IMG/VR virus record: IMGVR_UViG_3300037071_001110
Location: 1-59,498 of that record
Length of the DNA: 59,498 nt
Reading direction: 5' to 3' (one strand)
From: a virus
Positions 7,581-15,779 of this stretch are shown here, piece by piece; the stretch's first letter is position 1; each line of letters opens with the position of its first letter. Under the pieces are notes generated by a model that saw only the letters and a list, made by a program, of their open reading frames with translations, was not told the DNA's origin and did not search any database. A program made the translations under genes and the position numbers.

Positions 7581-8974
7581 CTCTCGTTACCGTCCAAAAT
7601 GTACCCATTTGCGCCACCGGGGTGGAGTACATGCTCTCGACGGGTCCTGCCACCTTCACGGAGCAGGATCTGAGGGACGCCTGTTCACTCGCCAACGACG
7701 ACCCAACTTACCGAACCCCTCGTCTAAAGTTGGGCCACGTTGCTGGTGGGTGGCAGGCGTCAGACGGTACGGACTCTGGCGAGCCCGCGTTCGGGCAGTT
7801 CTCCAATCTTCGTGTCGGCAACTACGGCCAAGAGCTATTTGCCGACATCATCAATGTTCCCGATTGGCTCGCGGGAATCCTGCCCTCTGCCTACCCGTCT
7901 CGATCAATCGAGGGGCAGCAGGGCTACAAGTCGAACGCCGGCAAGACGTACGGCCTCGCGATAGATGCGGTGGCCCTACTTGGCGTCGAAATGCCTGGAG
8001 TCGCATCACTAGACGATCTTCAGGCGATCCTCACGAACCCAGAGGTGACGGTGACGGAGGAAGGCAATTTCCAAATCGCTGCTGCCAGGGGCGTGAGGGC
8101 GCAAGTCGATGTTGACTTCGTCAGGCGGCAGGCGTACGAGCAGGTTGCCACCGGTGATCGCTACTGGTGGTGGATCCGGTCGGTGCGCATCGACCCCAAC
8201 GAGCTCATCATGGAGGACGAGGAATCCGGTGAGTTGTACCGGGTCCCGTTCACCGCAGATGGGAATGATGTGACGTTCGCGGAGGCCATCAAGGTCTACG
8301 AGCAGTTCACGGACGCCCCATCAGAAGAGCAGGAGCCGATCGCAGCAAGCTCCTGGAAGACAGCGGCCCAGAGCCGACCAAGCACGAGAGGAGGTCGAAT
8401 GACACCGAAGGAACTCCGGGCCGCAATCGGTCTGCCGGAGTCCGCCTCTGATGAAGAGGTCAAGGAGCGTCTGAAGACTCTCAAGGCTGACGACGGGACA
8501 GAGGCACCGCCTCCCCCGGCGCCAGACCCCGATGAGGAGTCCGAGGACGAGGATGAGGGTGACGACGGAGACACGGAGACGGAAACCCCGCCTGCCGAGC
8601 CCGCCGCCCCCTCAACCACGACCGTGGACGCCGCCGCCTTCCGGCAGCTTCAGGAGGATGCCCGTCTGGGTCGCGAGGCCCGCGAGCAGCAGATCACGGC
8701 AAGGCGGAAGGGGAGGGTCAAGGCGGCCATCGCGGCCGGCAAGATCCCGCCCTCGCGCCGCGAACACTACGAGAAGCTCATGTCCGCCGACGAGGAAGGC
8801 ACCGCAGCACTCCTGGACGAACTCCAGGCCGGTGTGATCCCCGTCGAGTTGGTCGGTCAGGCGACCGTCGATGCCGGCGTCTCCGGTCACGACGACTCCT
8901 ACCCGGTCAGCTGGCTCTCCCCGGATGAGCGGGCGAGGGTCAACGCGGCACGGAAGCAGGAGGTCGTGTCGTGA
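7577..8974 (+). CDS. Capsid maturation protease with C-terminal scaffold (Mu gpI-like)
   Basis: The 465-aa protein has the plan of Mu protein I. The N-terminal protease region (~residues 1-165) carries RLKLGHVAGG, GEPAFGQFSNLRV, FADIINVPDWLA and YPSRSIEG, the landmarks of that family. The C-terminal third is acidic and helical (DPDEESEDEDEGDD near 315-330, then helices to about 450), as in a scaffold. It should build and then digest the inner core of the prohead. An internal start at 8399 would make the scaffold alone. Confidence 0.8.
   Translation: MTLVTVQNVPICATGVEYMLSTGPATFTEQDLRDACSLANDDPTYRTPRLKLGHVAGGWQASDGTDSGEPAFGQFSNLRVGNYGQELFADIINVPDWLAGILPSAYPSRSIEGQQGYKSNAGKTYGLAIDAVALLGVEMPGVASLDDLQAILTNPEVTVTEEGNFQIAAARGVRAQVDVDFVRRQAYEQVATGDRYWWWIRSVRIDPNELIMEDEESGELYRVPFTADGNDVTFAEAIKVYEQFTDAPSEEQEPIAASSWKTAAQSRPSTRGGRMTPKELRAAIGLPESASDEEVKERLKTLKADDGTEAPPPPAPDPDEESEDEDEGDDGDTETETPPAEPAAPSTTTVDAAAFRQLQEDARLGREAREQQITARRKGRVKAAIAAGKIPPSRREHYEKLMSADEEGTAALLDELQAGVIPVELVGQATVDAGVSGHDDSYPVSWLSPDERARVNAARKQEVVS
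8399..8974 (+). CDS. Internal in-frame scaffold protein (Nu3/gpZ-like)
   Basis: Inside the protease gene and in the same frame, ATG 8399 is preceded by a near-perfect ribosome binding site (GAGAGGAGGTCGA). This would give a 191-aa acidic, helical protein that matches the scaffold portion exactly. Phage lambda (C/Nu3) and Mu (I/Z) make scaffolds this way. The strength of the binding site in the middle of a gene is direct sequence evidence; expression is inferred. Confidence 0.65.
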   Translation: MTPKELRAAIGLPESASDEEVKERLKTLKADDGTEAPPPPAPDPDEESEDEDEGDDGDTETETPPAEPAAPSTTTVDAAAFRQLQEDARLGREAREQQITARRKGRVKAAIAAGKIPPSRREHYEKLMSADEEGTAALLDELQAGVIPVELVGQATVDAGVSGHDDSYPVSWLSPDERARVNAARKQEVVS

Positions 8975-9402
8975 GCAACCTGAACCAACTCGTCCCATAC
9001 TTCGAGCCCGGGGCAGAAATCACGGCGCAGGCGTCCGTGGCCCTTCTCGGGATGCGGTGTGTCGTGATCGACCCCGCCAAGACGAACTTCCAGTCTCAGG
9101 CGGACCTCAGCGGCACTTCCGACGACTCCAACGTGTGGGTCAAGAAGCCTGCCGCCGGTGCGCACATCTTCGGCGTCGCCGGGTGGGACTGCGCGATCAA
9201 CAAGTTCGTCACGATCTTCCGTGGTCCGGGCATGTGCGTTCCGATCAAGGCGGCGGCAGCCGCGGCACTCGCACCAGGCGTCGAAGTCGAGACAGACGCC
9301 AACGGTGAGGTCGTCGCGCTGACGACCGGCAAGGCGGTCGGCATGAACATGCGAAACTTCTCAGCGGGCGCGAACAACTTCGCCGCCGTGCTGCTCTACT
9401 AG
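8971..9402 (+). CDS. Head decoration protein (DUF2190-like)
   Basis: This 143-aa protein lies between scaffold and capsid, the usual place for a decoration protein. Its form matches: a beta-rich, Gly/Ala-rich domain with a run of Ala (AAAAAALAPGVEVETDANGEV), typical of DUF2190 and gpD-like proteins that stabilise capsids after expansion. GTG at 8971 overlaps the protease stop and has AGGAGG seven bases upstream. Confidence 0.7.
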   Translation: MSNLNQLVPYFEPGAEITAQASVALLGMRCVVIDPAKTNFQSQADLSGTSDDSNVWVKKPAAGAHIFGVAGWDCAINKFVTIFRGPGMCVPIKAAAAAALAPGVEVETDANGEVVALTTGKAVGMNMRNFSAGANNFAAVLLY

Positions 9403-9413
9403 GAGGAGGTGAA

Positions 9414-10367
9414 ATGACTCAGATTCTTGATCGGGGAGGTCGCGTGATTCGCGCGGCAACTCCCCAGACTTCCTCCTCCGCATACCCGCTCGGGCCACCG
9501 ACCATCGGTGCCGACGGGACGATCAGCGTCGAGAACATGCTCGAACAGCCGACGCGGATCACGCGGATGATCCAGGACATGTCGCTCCAACGCTGGCTAC
9601 TGGACATCATCTTCACGTCAGCAGGCGGGGTGACGGGTGGCGCTGTCATCTACGACGTGCCGGACGAGAACGACATCTACTCGGACCGTGACGTTCAGCG
9701 GGTTCAGCCCGGCAGTGAGTACCCGATCGTTACGTCGAGCATGCCCATCCCCAAGATGGCGGAAGTCGAGAAGTGGGGTGGGAAGGTCTTCATCACGGAC
9801 GAGGCGAGGGACAGAAACTCCTCCGCCAAGTTCACGATGGAGATCAGGAAGCTGACGAACACGATCGTTCGGAAGCTCAACCAGGTGGCCGTGGTCGTCG
9901 TGAACGCCAACTTCACGAGCTACCCGACCCACGTGGTCCCCGGGAACAACTGGACGAACGTCAACATCCAGGGCACATCCCCGACTCCGCTGGCGCAGCA
10001 GCCCATCGCTGACTTCGCCAAGATCCAGCTGCTGGAGGATCAGGAGGAGTTGGGCAACAACGTCAACTACATCATCCTGAACCCGCAGGAGGCGTACCGA
10101 CTCGGGCTGATCTACGGACAGGACTGGGAAGCCGTCCTGAACCTGTACTACCCGGCCGGTCACTACGTCAGCAACCGTCAGCCCGCCGGGACGGCGCTCG
10201 TGTTCGAGGCAGGCAACGTCGGTGAGCTGCGGGTCGAGAAGCCCCTCGGCACCGAGACGTGGCGTGAGGAGAAGACAGAGCGCACCTGGGTCCAGGCGAG
10301 CGTGCGGCCGGTCATGTACGTGACCAACCCGTTCGCGACCTGGAAGCTGACCGGGCTGGCGGGGTGA
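9414..10367 (+). CDS. Major capsid protein, HK97 fold
   Basis: The 317-aa protein resembles Mu-type major heads. It has an N-terminal arm, VEKWGGKVFITDEARDRN and KLTNTIVRKLNQVAV (the long helix region, about 115-165), LNPQEAYRLGLIYG, and a C-terminal VMYVTNPFATWKLTG. A perfect AGGAGGTGA sits immediately upstream of ATG 9414, as expected for the most highly translated structural gene. It follows the decoration gene with an 11-base gap. Confidence 0.88.
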   Translation: MTQILDRGGRVIRAATPQTSSSAYPLGPPTIGADGTISVENMLEQPTRITRMIQDMSLQRWLLDIIFTSAGGVTGGAVIYDVPDENDIYSDRDVQRVQPGSEYPIVTSSMPIPKMAEVEKWGGKVFITDEARDRNSSAKFTMEIRKLTNTIVRKLNQVAVVVVNANFTSYPTHVVPGNNWTNVNIQGTSPTPLAQQPIADFAKIQLLEDQEELGNNVNYIILNPQEAYRLGLIYGQDWEAVLNLYYPAGHYVSNRQPAGTALVFEAGNVGELRVEKPLGTETWREEKTERTWVQASVRPVMYVTNPFATWKLTGLAG

Positions 10368-10371
10368 TCGC

Positions 10372-10845
10372 ATGAGCAGCGATGCACCCAACCTGGCCAA
10401 CGAAGCACAGCCCGTGGAGGAGCCTCAGTTCTCCGAGGGTGACGAGGTTCGCGTCAAGGGCGGGATGTACACCAGGCACTTGAAGGATGAGGATGGCAAT
10501 CCGACCGTGGAGGACTTCAAGCACGGGGAGCTTCTCACGCTCACCGAGGCTGACGCAGAACGGTCCGACGCCAACCTCATCTTCGAGGACCCTGACGCTG
10601 CCGAGGCTCGGGAGGCTGAGGCAGAAGCCGCCACGGAGGGCGCGGCCACCGTCGAGGAGGAGCAGCCCGACTACGACGAGTTGGCGGCGCAGCTGGAGGG
10701 CATGACCGTCGCACAGGCGCAGGAGTACCTGAGTGACGCCACGTTCACCGACGCGACGCTGGAGGCTGCCCTGGAGGCCGAGTCGAACGGGCAGAACCGC
10801 TCGTCGCTCAAGGCCTGGATCCAGGAGCAGCTGGAGGCATCATGA
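10372..10845 (+). CDS. Acidic head-associated protein, unknown
   Basis: The 157-aa acidic protein has an N-terminal KOW/SH3-like stretch (EGDEVRVKGGMYTRHL...HGELLTLTEAD) and a long Glu/Ala-rich middle. Its helical C-terminus (YDELAAQLEGMTVAQAQEYL...SLKAWIQEQLEAS) looks like a small SAP/HeH-type helical domain. It sits between capsid and adaptor genes, so it may be a head completion protein. Function not known. Confidence 0.65.
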   Translation: MSSDAPNLANEAQPVEEPQFSEGDEVRVKGGMYTRHLKDEDGNPTVEDFKHGELLTLTEADAERSDANLIFEDPDAAEAREAEAEAATEGAATVEEEQPDYDELAAQLEGMTVAQAQEYLSDATFTDATLEAALEAESNGQNRSSLKAWIQEQLEAS

Positions 10846-11492
10846 GCACAACGGTCCCAACAGCGGCACTGCGGACCCCCTTCGGGTCGGCATTTGCCAT
10901 CGAGCAGTTTGGGACCGGCTACCCTGGCTGGGTGGCGACCCCATACTCGGTCGCTACCCTGCTCAGGGCTAGGACCAAAGACTCCAACGGTCAGGAACTC
11001 GGCTACTGGAGTGACGAGACTCGGCCGACGATCAACCAGGTCTTGGAGTACATCAGGTTGGCCTGCGGGGAGCTACTGCTCTGCACTGGGGCGTGGCTCC
11101 CGCCGCAGCTATGGATGCTCAGTGAGCACGTCATTGCACTGAAGACGGCGCTGCTCATTGAGCTTGCCTACTGGCCCGAGCAGATCATGACGGACCAGTC
11201 GTCATACCTGGAACTCAAAAAGCTCTTTGATGCCGACTCACGCGTACTTTGCGAAGCGGCAAGCCAGTTCCGGCCTGAGGACTTGCCGGACCCGAATGTT
11301 GGACTTGGGGACACGTCGGTCCCCTTGTATTATTTCGGGGATGGGTCTGCGTGTTGTCAGGCGCCTCGGATCGTGTACGATCCAACGACCGAGCGCACGA
11401 TGGTCTGGGGAGGCCGCGTTAGCGAGCTACCCTTGGCCTACTACACGACCGACGATCACCTGCGTCCCATCGTGGTGAACAAGATCAGCTGA
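10842..11492 (+). CDS. Head-tail adaptor candidate
   Basis: The 216-aa protein follows the capsid block and precedes the tail completion protein, where portal-binding adaptors (DUF1320/gp6-like) are found. The middle is a helical bundle (INQVLEYIRLACGELLL...IALKTALLIELAYWPEQ...SSYLELKKLFD), which is the adaptor pattern. Similarity to a named family is only by form and position. It overlaps the small gene at 11492 by the TGATG junction. Confidence 0.6.
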   Translation: MSTTVPTAALRTPFGSAFAIEQFGTGYPGWVATPYSVATLLRARTKDSNGQELGYWSDETRPTINQVLEYIRLACGELLLCTGAWLPPQLWMLSEHVIALKTALLIELAYWPEQIMTDQSSYLELKKLFDADSRVLCEAASQFRPEDLPDPNVGLGDTSVPLYYFGDGSACCQAPRIVYDPTTERTMVWGGRVSELPLAYYTTDDHLRPIVVNKIS

Positions 11493-11581
11493 TGCGAATC
11501 GACACCGCCCTAATCTCAATCTTGATGGCCCTGATGATCTTAGCTATGGTCATCGCGGCCGCATGGGCGGGTTCTCTCTGA
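11492..11581 (+). CDS. 29-aa single-pass membrane peptide
   Basis: A tiny frame is locked between two neighbours by TGATG overlaps on both sides. It encodes five polar residues followed by one hydrophobic helix (LISILMALMILAMVIAAAWAG). Membrane peptides inside head-completion genes are unusual, and its role is unknown. The two coupled junctions argue that it is translated. Confidence 0.6.
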   Translation: MRIDTALISILMALMILAMVIAAAWAGSL

Positions 11582-12075
11582 TGACCGCTTCCTACCACAT
11601 CGGCATCATGAACCAGGCGGATGTTGGCAAGACCTACGAGCGCATCATCAATCGTGGGCGGAACCTGCGGCCGTACTTCTTGGCGGTCACTCGTGACTTC
11701 CGGCAGATGATGGTCCTCCAGTTCAGCTCAGAGGGGGTCTTTCTGCTAGGGCATCGGTGGCGTCAGCTGTCCGAGAGGACGATCAAAAACAAGGCCAAGC
11801 TTGGGCAAGACCCTCGTATCCTCCACGCCACCCGTCGGATGCGCAAGAGCTTCACGACAGGTGTTGAGGGATACCGAGTGGTCACGAGGGATAGCCTCAC
11901 CATCGACTCCGAGGTTCCATACGCGGGTCTACACCAGACCGGCTATCGGAGTCGATCAGGGTCCTTGGTCCCGAAGCGCCAGATCGTTAGGATCAGGCAG
12001 AAGGATGCGACGCGGTGGGGCAGGATGTACGTCGCATGGATGGTTCACGGGCGGATCATTAGGGAGCAGCTATGA
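11581..12075 (+). CDS. Tail completion / virion morphogenesis protein (Mu gpG-like)
   Basis: The 164-aa product resembles the Phage_tail_S/virion morphogenesis family. It shows a basic helical N-terminal half (LRPYFLAVTRDFRQMMVLQFSSEG), a basic RATRRMRKSF-like segment, and the diagnostic VPYAGLHQTG followed by VPKRQIVRI. The family finishes the head-proximal end of the tail or head before joining. ATG 11581 is preferred over 11563 because it overlaps the stop of the membrane peptide. Confidence 0.75.
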   Translation: MTASYHIGIMNQADVGKTYERIINRGRNLRPYFLAVTRDFRQMMVLQFSSEGVFLLGHRWRQLSERTIKNKAKLGQDPRILHATRRMRKSFTTGVEGYRVVTRDSLTIDSEVPYAGLHQTGYRSRSGSLVPKRQIVRIRQKDATRWGRMYVAWMVHGRIIREQL

Positions 12076-12716
12076 GGGAGTTCACCCCTCATACTCTCCC
12101 TACCGTCATCACCGGCATCGATGTCGAGCAGGCGGTCTATGAAACTCTGAAGCCACGGCTCGACTACTACATGCCACAGCTTGGCTATCCGCCGATCAGG
12201 GCGTGGGTGTTCACCGCTGAGTTTGACAAGTTTCCCGAGGATCAGGTCCCTGTGATGAACATCCAGGTTCCTAACCTCTTTGACGAGCCCACTAAGCTCC
12301 AGATGATGTACATCGCCCGGTGGGCGGTGATCTGTGAGGCGTACGTCTCGGCCAAGACCGAGGCGGACACTCGCAAGATGGCGCGTGACATTGGCGCGCT
12401 AGTGCGAGCAACGCTCGTACAAGAACCGGGGCTCCACGGCTTCGCAAGAGCCGTCGATTGGGTAGGCGAGAACTACACACAGTTGCCTCCAATCGAGCGT
12501 CGGAGCAAGGCCACTGCTGAGATCAGCTTCGTCGTTGAGGTTGGTGAAGCAGTATCCACCTATGAGCTTCCATACATGCCTGAGGGGCCGCCGCCAACAC
12601 CGGGGCCGCTTGCGCAGGAGGCGGAAGCTGAGGTGGACGTTACGCCCAAACCAGTAGTCTGGACACAAAAGGGGCGTCCGGGTGTGCTGGTGAATACAGA
12701 GGGAGGTGATGAGTGA
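12072..12716 (+). CDS. Tail terminator / neck protein candidate
   Basis: The 214-aa protein directly precedes the sheath gene, with overlaps on both sides. Its first ~160 residues alternate helix and strand as in tail terminators (VEQAVYETLKPRLDYY...VPVMNIQVPN...RWAVICEAYVSA...RKMARDIGALVRATL...ATAEISFVVEV). A Pro-rich tail follows. Assignment rests on gene order plus fold pattern. Confidence 0.6.
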   Translation: MREFTPHTLPTVITGIDVEQAVYETLKPRLDYYMPQLGYPPIRAWVFTAEFDKFPEDQVPVMNIQVPNLFDEPTKLQMMYIARWAVICEAYVSAKTEADTRKMARDIGALVRATLVQEPGLHGFARAVDWVGENYTQLPPIERRSKATAEISFVVEVGEAVSTYELPYMPEGPPPTPGPLAQEAEAEVDVTPKPVVWTQKGRPGVLVNTEGGDE

Positions 12717-14143
12717 GACCAGGAGTGGAAGTCACGGTTCAGGACGCAGTTCCTGCCCGTTCAGCCCCCACAGATGTTGACACCTGGTTCGCAGTCGGCG
12801 TCACAGAGAAGGGCGGTGCTGAGCCCAATCTGGTTCGGTCGATGGCAGACTTCGAGCGCATCTACGGATCGCGTGCGTCGTACGCCACGACCTTCTGGGA
12901 CAGCATGGACGCCTACTTCCGTGAGGGAGGCGGCAAGGCGTGGGTGGCTCGGGTTCTGGATGCGACGGCCGTAGAGGCCAGTCTCACGATCGGAACCTGG
13001 ACCAAGGTGACGGCGAACGGCGCTGGTACTTGGGGCAACGCTCTCAAGGTTGGCACCGTTGCGGGCGTCGGGGCAGGCTCGGTCCAGGTGGTCGTTCAGG
13101 ACGCGGCGAGTGCTCTGCTCGAAATGTCGCCGGAGTTCACGACCAAGCCCGACCTCCTTGCGTGGGAGGGGCAGTACGTCCACATTGTGGACACGACCCC
13201 CGCAGACGTGACGATGCCGCCGGTAACGGCGCCAGCGTCGATGACCGGCGGTGTGTTCACCTCAGCCAGCGTGGTCGAAGCCGACTACATCAAGGCCCTA
13301 AGCACGTTGGGCCTCAATCTCGGGCCGGGCCAGGTCAGCATCCCTGGGATCACAACCTCCACGGGGCACAAGGCGATCCTTGCGCACGCGGCACAGAAGA
13401 ACCGCGTGGCGATCCTCGATGCTCCGGACAACTCGACCGCCGCCGGGCTGATCTCGGCCGTGACGGCGATCCGTCAGGATGTCAACGCACGCTACGGTGC
13501 GATGTTCGCCCCTCGGGTGATCATCCCTGGCGTCGTGCCGAACACCGTGCGGGAGATTCCGTACAGCCCCATCCAGGCTGGCCTGATCTCTCGGTCCTTC
13601 GAGCAACTACAGCCCGCCGCTGGCGTCAACGGCATCAGCCGGATCGGGCTCGCGGTCAAGTACGAGTGGACCGACGTGGAGAGGCAGCAGCTGAACGAGG
13701 GCGGTGTGGACATCGTCCGCAACATGGACAACACGATCCGCACCTATGGCTACCGGACCCTCGTGGACCCGGTCAAGCTTCCGGCGTGGGTGCAGCTGAA
13801 CACGACGCGGATCGTCATGGCCGTGAAGGCCCAGGCCGAGGTCGCTGCGGAGAGTCACGTGTTCCGCAACATCGACGGCAAGGGCATTGAGATCGCCTCG
13901 CTCCACGGCGACCTCGTGGCCATCTGTGTCCAGTTCTACAACCAGAACGCGCTCTACGGTTCCAAGCCGGACGAGGCATTCGCTGTGGACACGGGCTCGG
14001 CGGTCAACACGCCGGAGTCCATCGCCAGGGGTGAGCTTCGCGCAAACGTCATGCTCAGGACCTCCCCGTTCAGCGAGTTGGTCGTCATCAACATCATCAA
14101 GGTGCCACTGCCCTCGACGGGCGTGGACGCCAGCCTGGTCTGA
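12713..14143 (+). CDS. Tail sheath protein
   Basis: The 476-aa protein has the sheath-family plan: N-terminal PGVEVTVQDAVPARSAPTDVDTWFAVGVTEKG, a central Ala/Gly-rich domain, and the conserved C-terminal part (GLISRSFEQLQPAAGVNGISRIGLA, VDIVRNMDNTIRTYGYRTL, RGELRANVML). Sheath subunits contract to drive the tube through the cell wall, so the phage has a contractile tail. The GTG start follows GGGAGGTGATGA. Confidence 0.9.
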   Translation: MRPGVEVTVQDAVPARSAPTDVDTWFAVGVTEKGGAEPNLVRSMADFERIYGSRASYATTFWDSMDAYFREGGGKAWVARVLDATAVEASLTIGTWTKVTANGAGTWGNALKVGTVAGVGAGSVQVVVQDAASALLEMSPEFTTKPDLLAWEGQYVHIVDTTPADVTMPPVTAPASMTGGVFTSASVVEADYIKALSTLGLNLGPGQVSIPGITTSTGHKAILAHAAQKNRVAILDAPDNSTAAGLISAVTAIRQDVNARYGAMFAPRVIIPGVVPNTVREIPYSPIQAGLISRSFEQLQPAAGVNGISRIGLAVKYEWTDVERQQLNEGGVDIVRNMDNTIRTYGYRTLVDPVKLPAWVQLNTTRIVMAVKAQAEVAAESHVFRNIDGKGIEIASLHGDLVAICVQFYNQNALYGSKPDEAFAVDTGSAVNTPESIARGELRANVMLRTSPFSELVVINIIKVPLPSTGVDASLV

Positions 14144-14146
14144 CCT

Positions 14147-14644
14147 ATGGCGTTCGCAACCTACCCCGAACTGCTTGCCGCTCTCCCGGACAACAACGTC
14201 GGGCTGATCGATGCGAGCGACGTACGCGCAATAGCAGAAATGCTCGTCCCTTCGTGGGTCATGGTTCGGGGGCAGGATGTCACGCTCAATCTGGAGCAGG
14301 GCGTTGAGCTGGACTTCCCGGCAATCCCGATCCATGCGGCCTCGGAGGATGACTGGAGCCCAGACACCCTGGTGACCTACGAGTCTGCCGTTCACCGGAT
14401 TGCCGAGTTCCGTGCTCTGATCAGAGGAGACGCGGATGTGTCATACCGCCTCAACTCTCTGGCTGGAGTTCTATGCGAGGCATCTGGTACGGAGGTCAGC
14501 ATGTCGGCGCTGACCCCCATTCTACCCGGAGACGCACTTTGGTTCTCCGTGTTACAAGACTCACAGCCGACGATGACCCTGAACATCGATCAAGTCCAGT
14601 TGGACGGCGTGGCGTTCTTGCTCAAGCCCGCCGCAACTCCCTGA
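14147..14644 (+). CDS. Unknown tail protein between sheath and tube
   Basis: The 165-aa protein is placed between sheath and tube. It is mostly beta-strand with one helical stretch (DVRAIAEMLVP), and has no named motif. The C-terminal ~100 residues (YESAVHRIAEFRALIRGDADVSYRLNS...) suggest a small beta-barrel. A tail or neck structural role is inferred from place alone. Confidence 0.6.
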   Translation: MAFATYPELLAALPDNNVGLIDASDVRAIAEMLVPSWVMVRGQDVTLNLEQGVELDFPAIPIHAASEDDWSPDTLVTYESAVHRIAEFRALIRGDADVSYRLNSLAGVLCEASGTEVSMSALTPILPGDALWFSVLQDSQPTMTLNIDQVQLDGVAFLLKPAATP

Positions 14645-14656
14645 GGAGGTTAGCGC

Positions 14657-15073
14657 ATGAGCCGCGCAGACCAGTACGCTGTCCTCGTCACCATTGATGG
14701 CGTGGACACCGGGATCTGGGACAAGCTCAGCGGCGGAGAAGTTGACTCCGAGGAACTGAAGTACAAGCCGGGTGGTATGGCTCGTCAGATCAGTCTCGGC
14801 GGTTCCGTCAACGTGGGCAACGTCACAGTCTCCCGACTCTATGACCTCGCCCGTGATCACATGCGCCTCGGCACGTGGATCGCAGGAGTGGGCAGGTCGC
14901 GAGTCATCATCAAGAAGCAGCCGCTGGATCTCAACGCCGTTGCCTTCGGGCCTCCGGTCACCTACACGGGGATTCTCAAGATGGTCACCCCGCCTGAGGT
15001 GGACTCGGAAGCCACGGACGCCGCGCTCGTTGAGCTGGAAGTGACCACGGACGGCGAAGTGACGGTGATCTGA
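14657..15073 (+). CDS. Tail tube protein
   Basis: The 138-aa protein follows the sheath region and precedes the chaperones, the conserved place for a contractile-tail tube protein. It has the short beta-barrel size and pattern (YAVLVTIDGVDTGIWDKLSGGEVDSEELKYKPGG with the family-typical 'KxxPG', then VTVSRLYD and TYTGILKMVTPPE). GAGGAGGTTAGCGC precedes ATG 14657. Confidence 0.8.
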   Translation: MSRADQYAVLVTIDGVDTGIWDKLSGGEVDSEELKYKPGGMARQISLGGSVNVGNVTVSRLYDLARDHMRLGTWIAGVGRSRVIIKKQPLDLNAVAFGPPVTYTGILKMVTPPEVDSEATDAALVELEVTTDGEVTVI

Positions 15074-15591
15074 TGGAGGACTTCGACCAGGGGGCCGAGG
15101 CCACCAAGCAGCCGGTCTCAAATGAGATCGAGCGCCTGCGTGAACTCCGTCGAGGCATCACCGAGAACAGAACTGTCGACATCGAGGTTCCCGGATACCA
15201 CAATCTGCTGGTGGCCCGTTACCGCCTGCTGGATTGGAAGACAGTCCGGGGAATCGTCAAGCGGTTGGAGGGGCGGAACAATCAGTCTGAGTCGGAAATG
15301 CTCGCTCAGATGGACACCATCGCGTCCGCGTGCGTCGAGCTACTCCTCCGCAAAGACGACGGCTCCTTGGTCGGAATGGACGATGACTACGGTCCCGTCC
15401 GCTACGACAGGCAGCTGTGCAAGATCCTTGAGCTACCCGAGCCTGCGACGGCGCGAGAGGCAATCGTCTCTCTGTTCGTGAGCGACATGGCCATCGTCGG
15501 ACACCACGCGAAGCTCATCACGTGGATGCAGGGCGAGCAGGAAGAAGTGGATGAGGAGTTCCTGGGGGAATCTCTGGGGCAGCTTCCATAG
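15073..15591 (+). CDS. Tail assembly chaperone, unshifted (G-like)
   Basis: The 172-aa protein begins at an ATG that shares its A with the tube-gene TGA stop. It is acidic and helical (CVELLLRKDDGSL, REAIVSLFVSDMAIVGHHAKLITWMQGEQEEVDEE), typical of the first tail chaperone that coats the tape measure. Near its end is a slippery run CTGGGGGAA at 15562-15570. A -1 shift there extends the protein. Confidence 0.78.
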   Translation: MEDFDQGAEATKQPVSNEIERLRELRRGITENRTVDIEVPGYHNLLVARYRLLDWKTVRGIVKRLEGRNNQSESEMLAQMDTIASACVELLLRKDDGSLVGMDDDYGPVRYDRQLCKILELPEPATAREAIVSLFVSDMAIVGHHAKLITWMQGEQEEVDEEFLGESLGQLP

Positions 15592-15779
15592 AGAATGCTG
15601 CCCGAGCCGCTATCCTTGGACTCGATCCGTTCAGGGTTTTGAGGGCTAGCCCGGATGATGCTCTAGTCGTCCGGGCAATGCTCTCTAAGGCAGACGAGAT
15701 CCACCTTGCCTACCAGAAGCGTCAAGCAGTTCTGATCGGTAACGAAATCGCAAGAATCTTGAAGAGGATGTTTGGTTAG
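15073..15779 (+). CDS. Tail assembly chaperone, -1 frameshift product (GT-like)
   Basis: At GGGGGA (15564-15569) a -1 shift moves ribosomes into a frame open to the TAG at 15777-15779. It adds about 70 residues reading GISGAASIENAARAAILGLD...KADEIHLAYQKRQAVLIGNE...RILKRMFG. This extension is a normal helical protein sequence and fills the otherwise empty gap before the tape measure gene, which starts in the stop (TAGTG). Programmed -1 frameshifting between sheath/tube and tape measure genes is known throughout tailed phages. Confidence 0.75.

Noticed and set aside
9618-10400. 260-aa antisense frame across the capsid gene
   Set aside because: High-GC antisense shadow, with Arg/Leu/Asp bias and no signals; the capsid protein accounts for the DNA.
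13607-14395. 262-aa antisense frame across the sheath gene
   Set aside because: Shadow of the sheath gene with no ribosome binding site and no recognisable protein.
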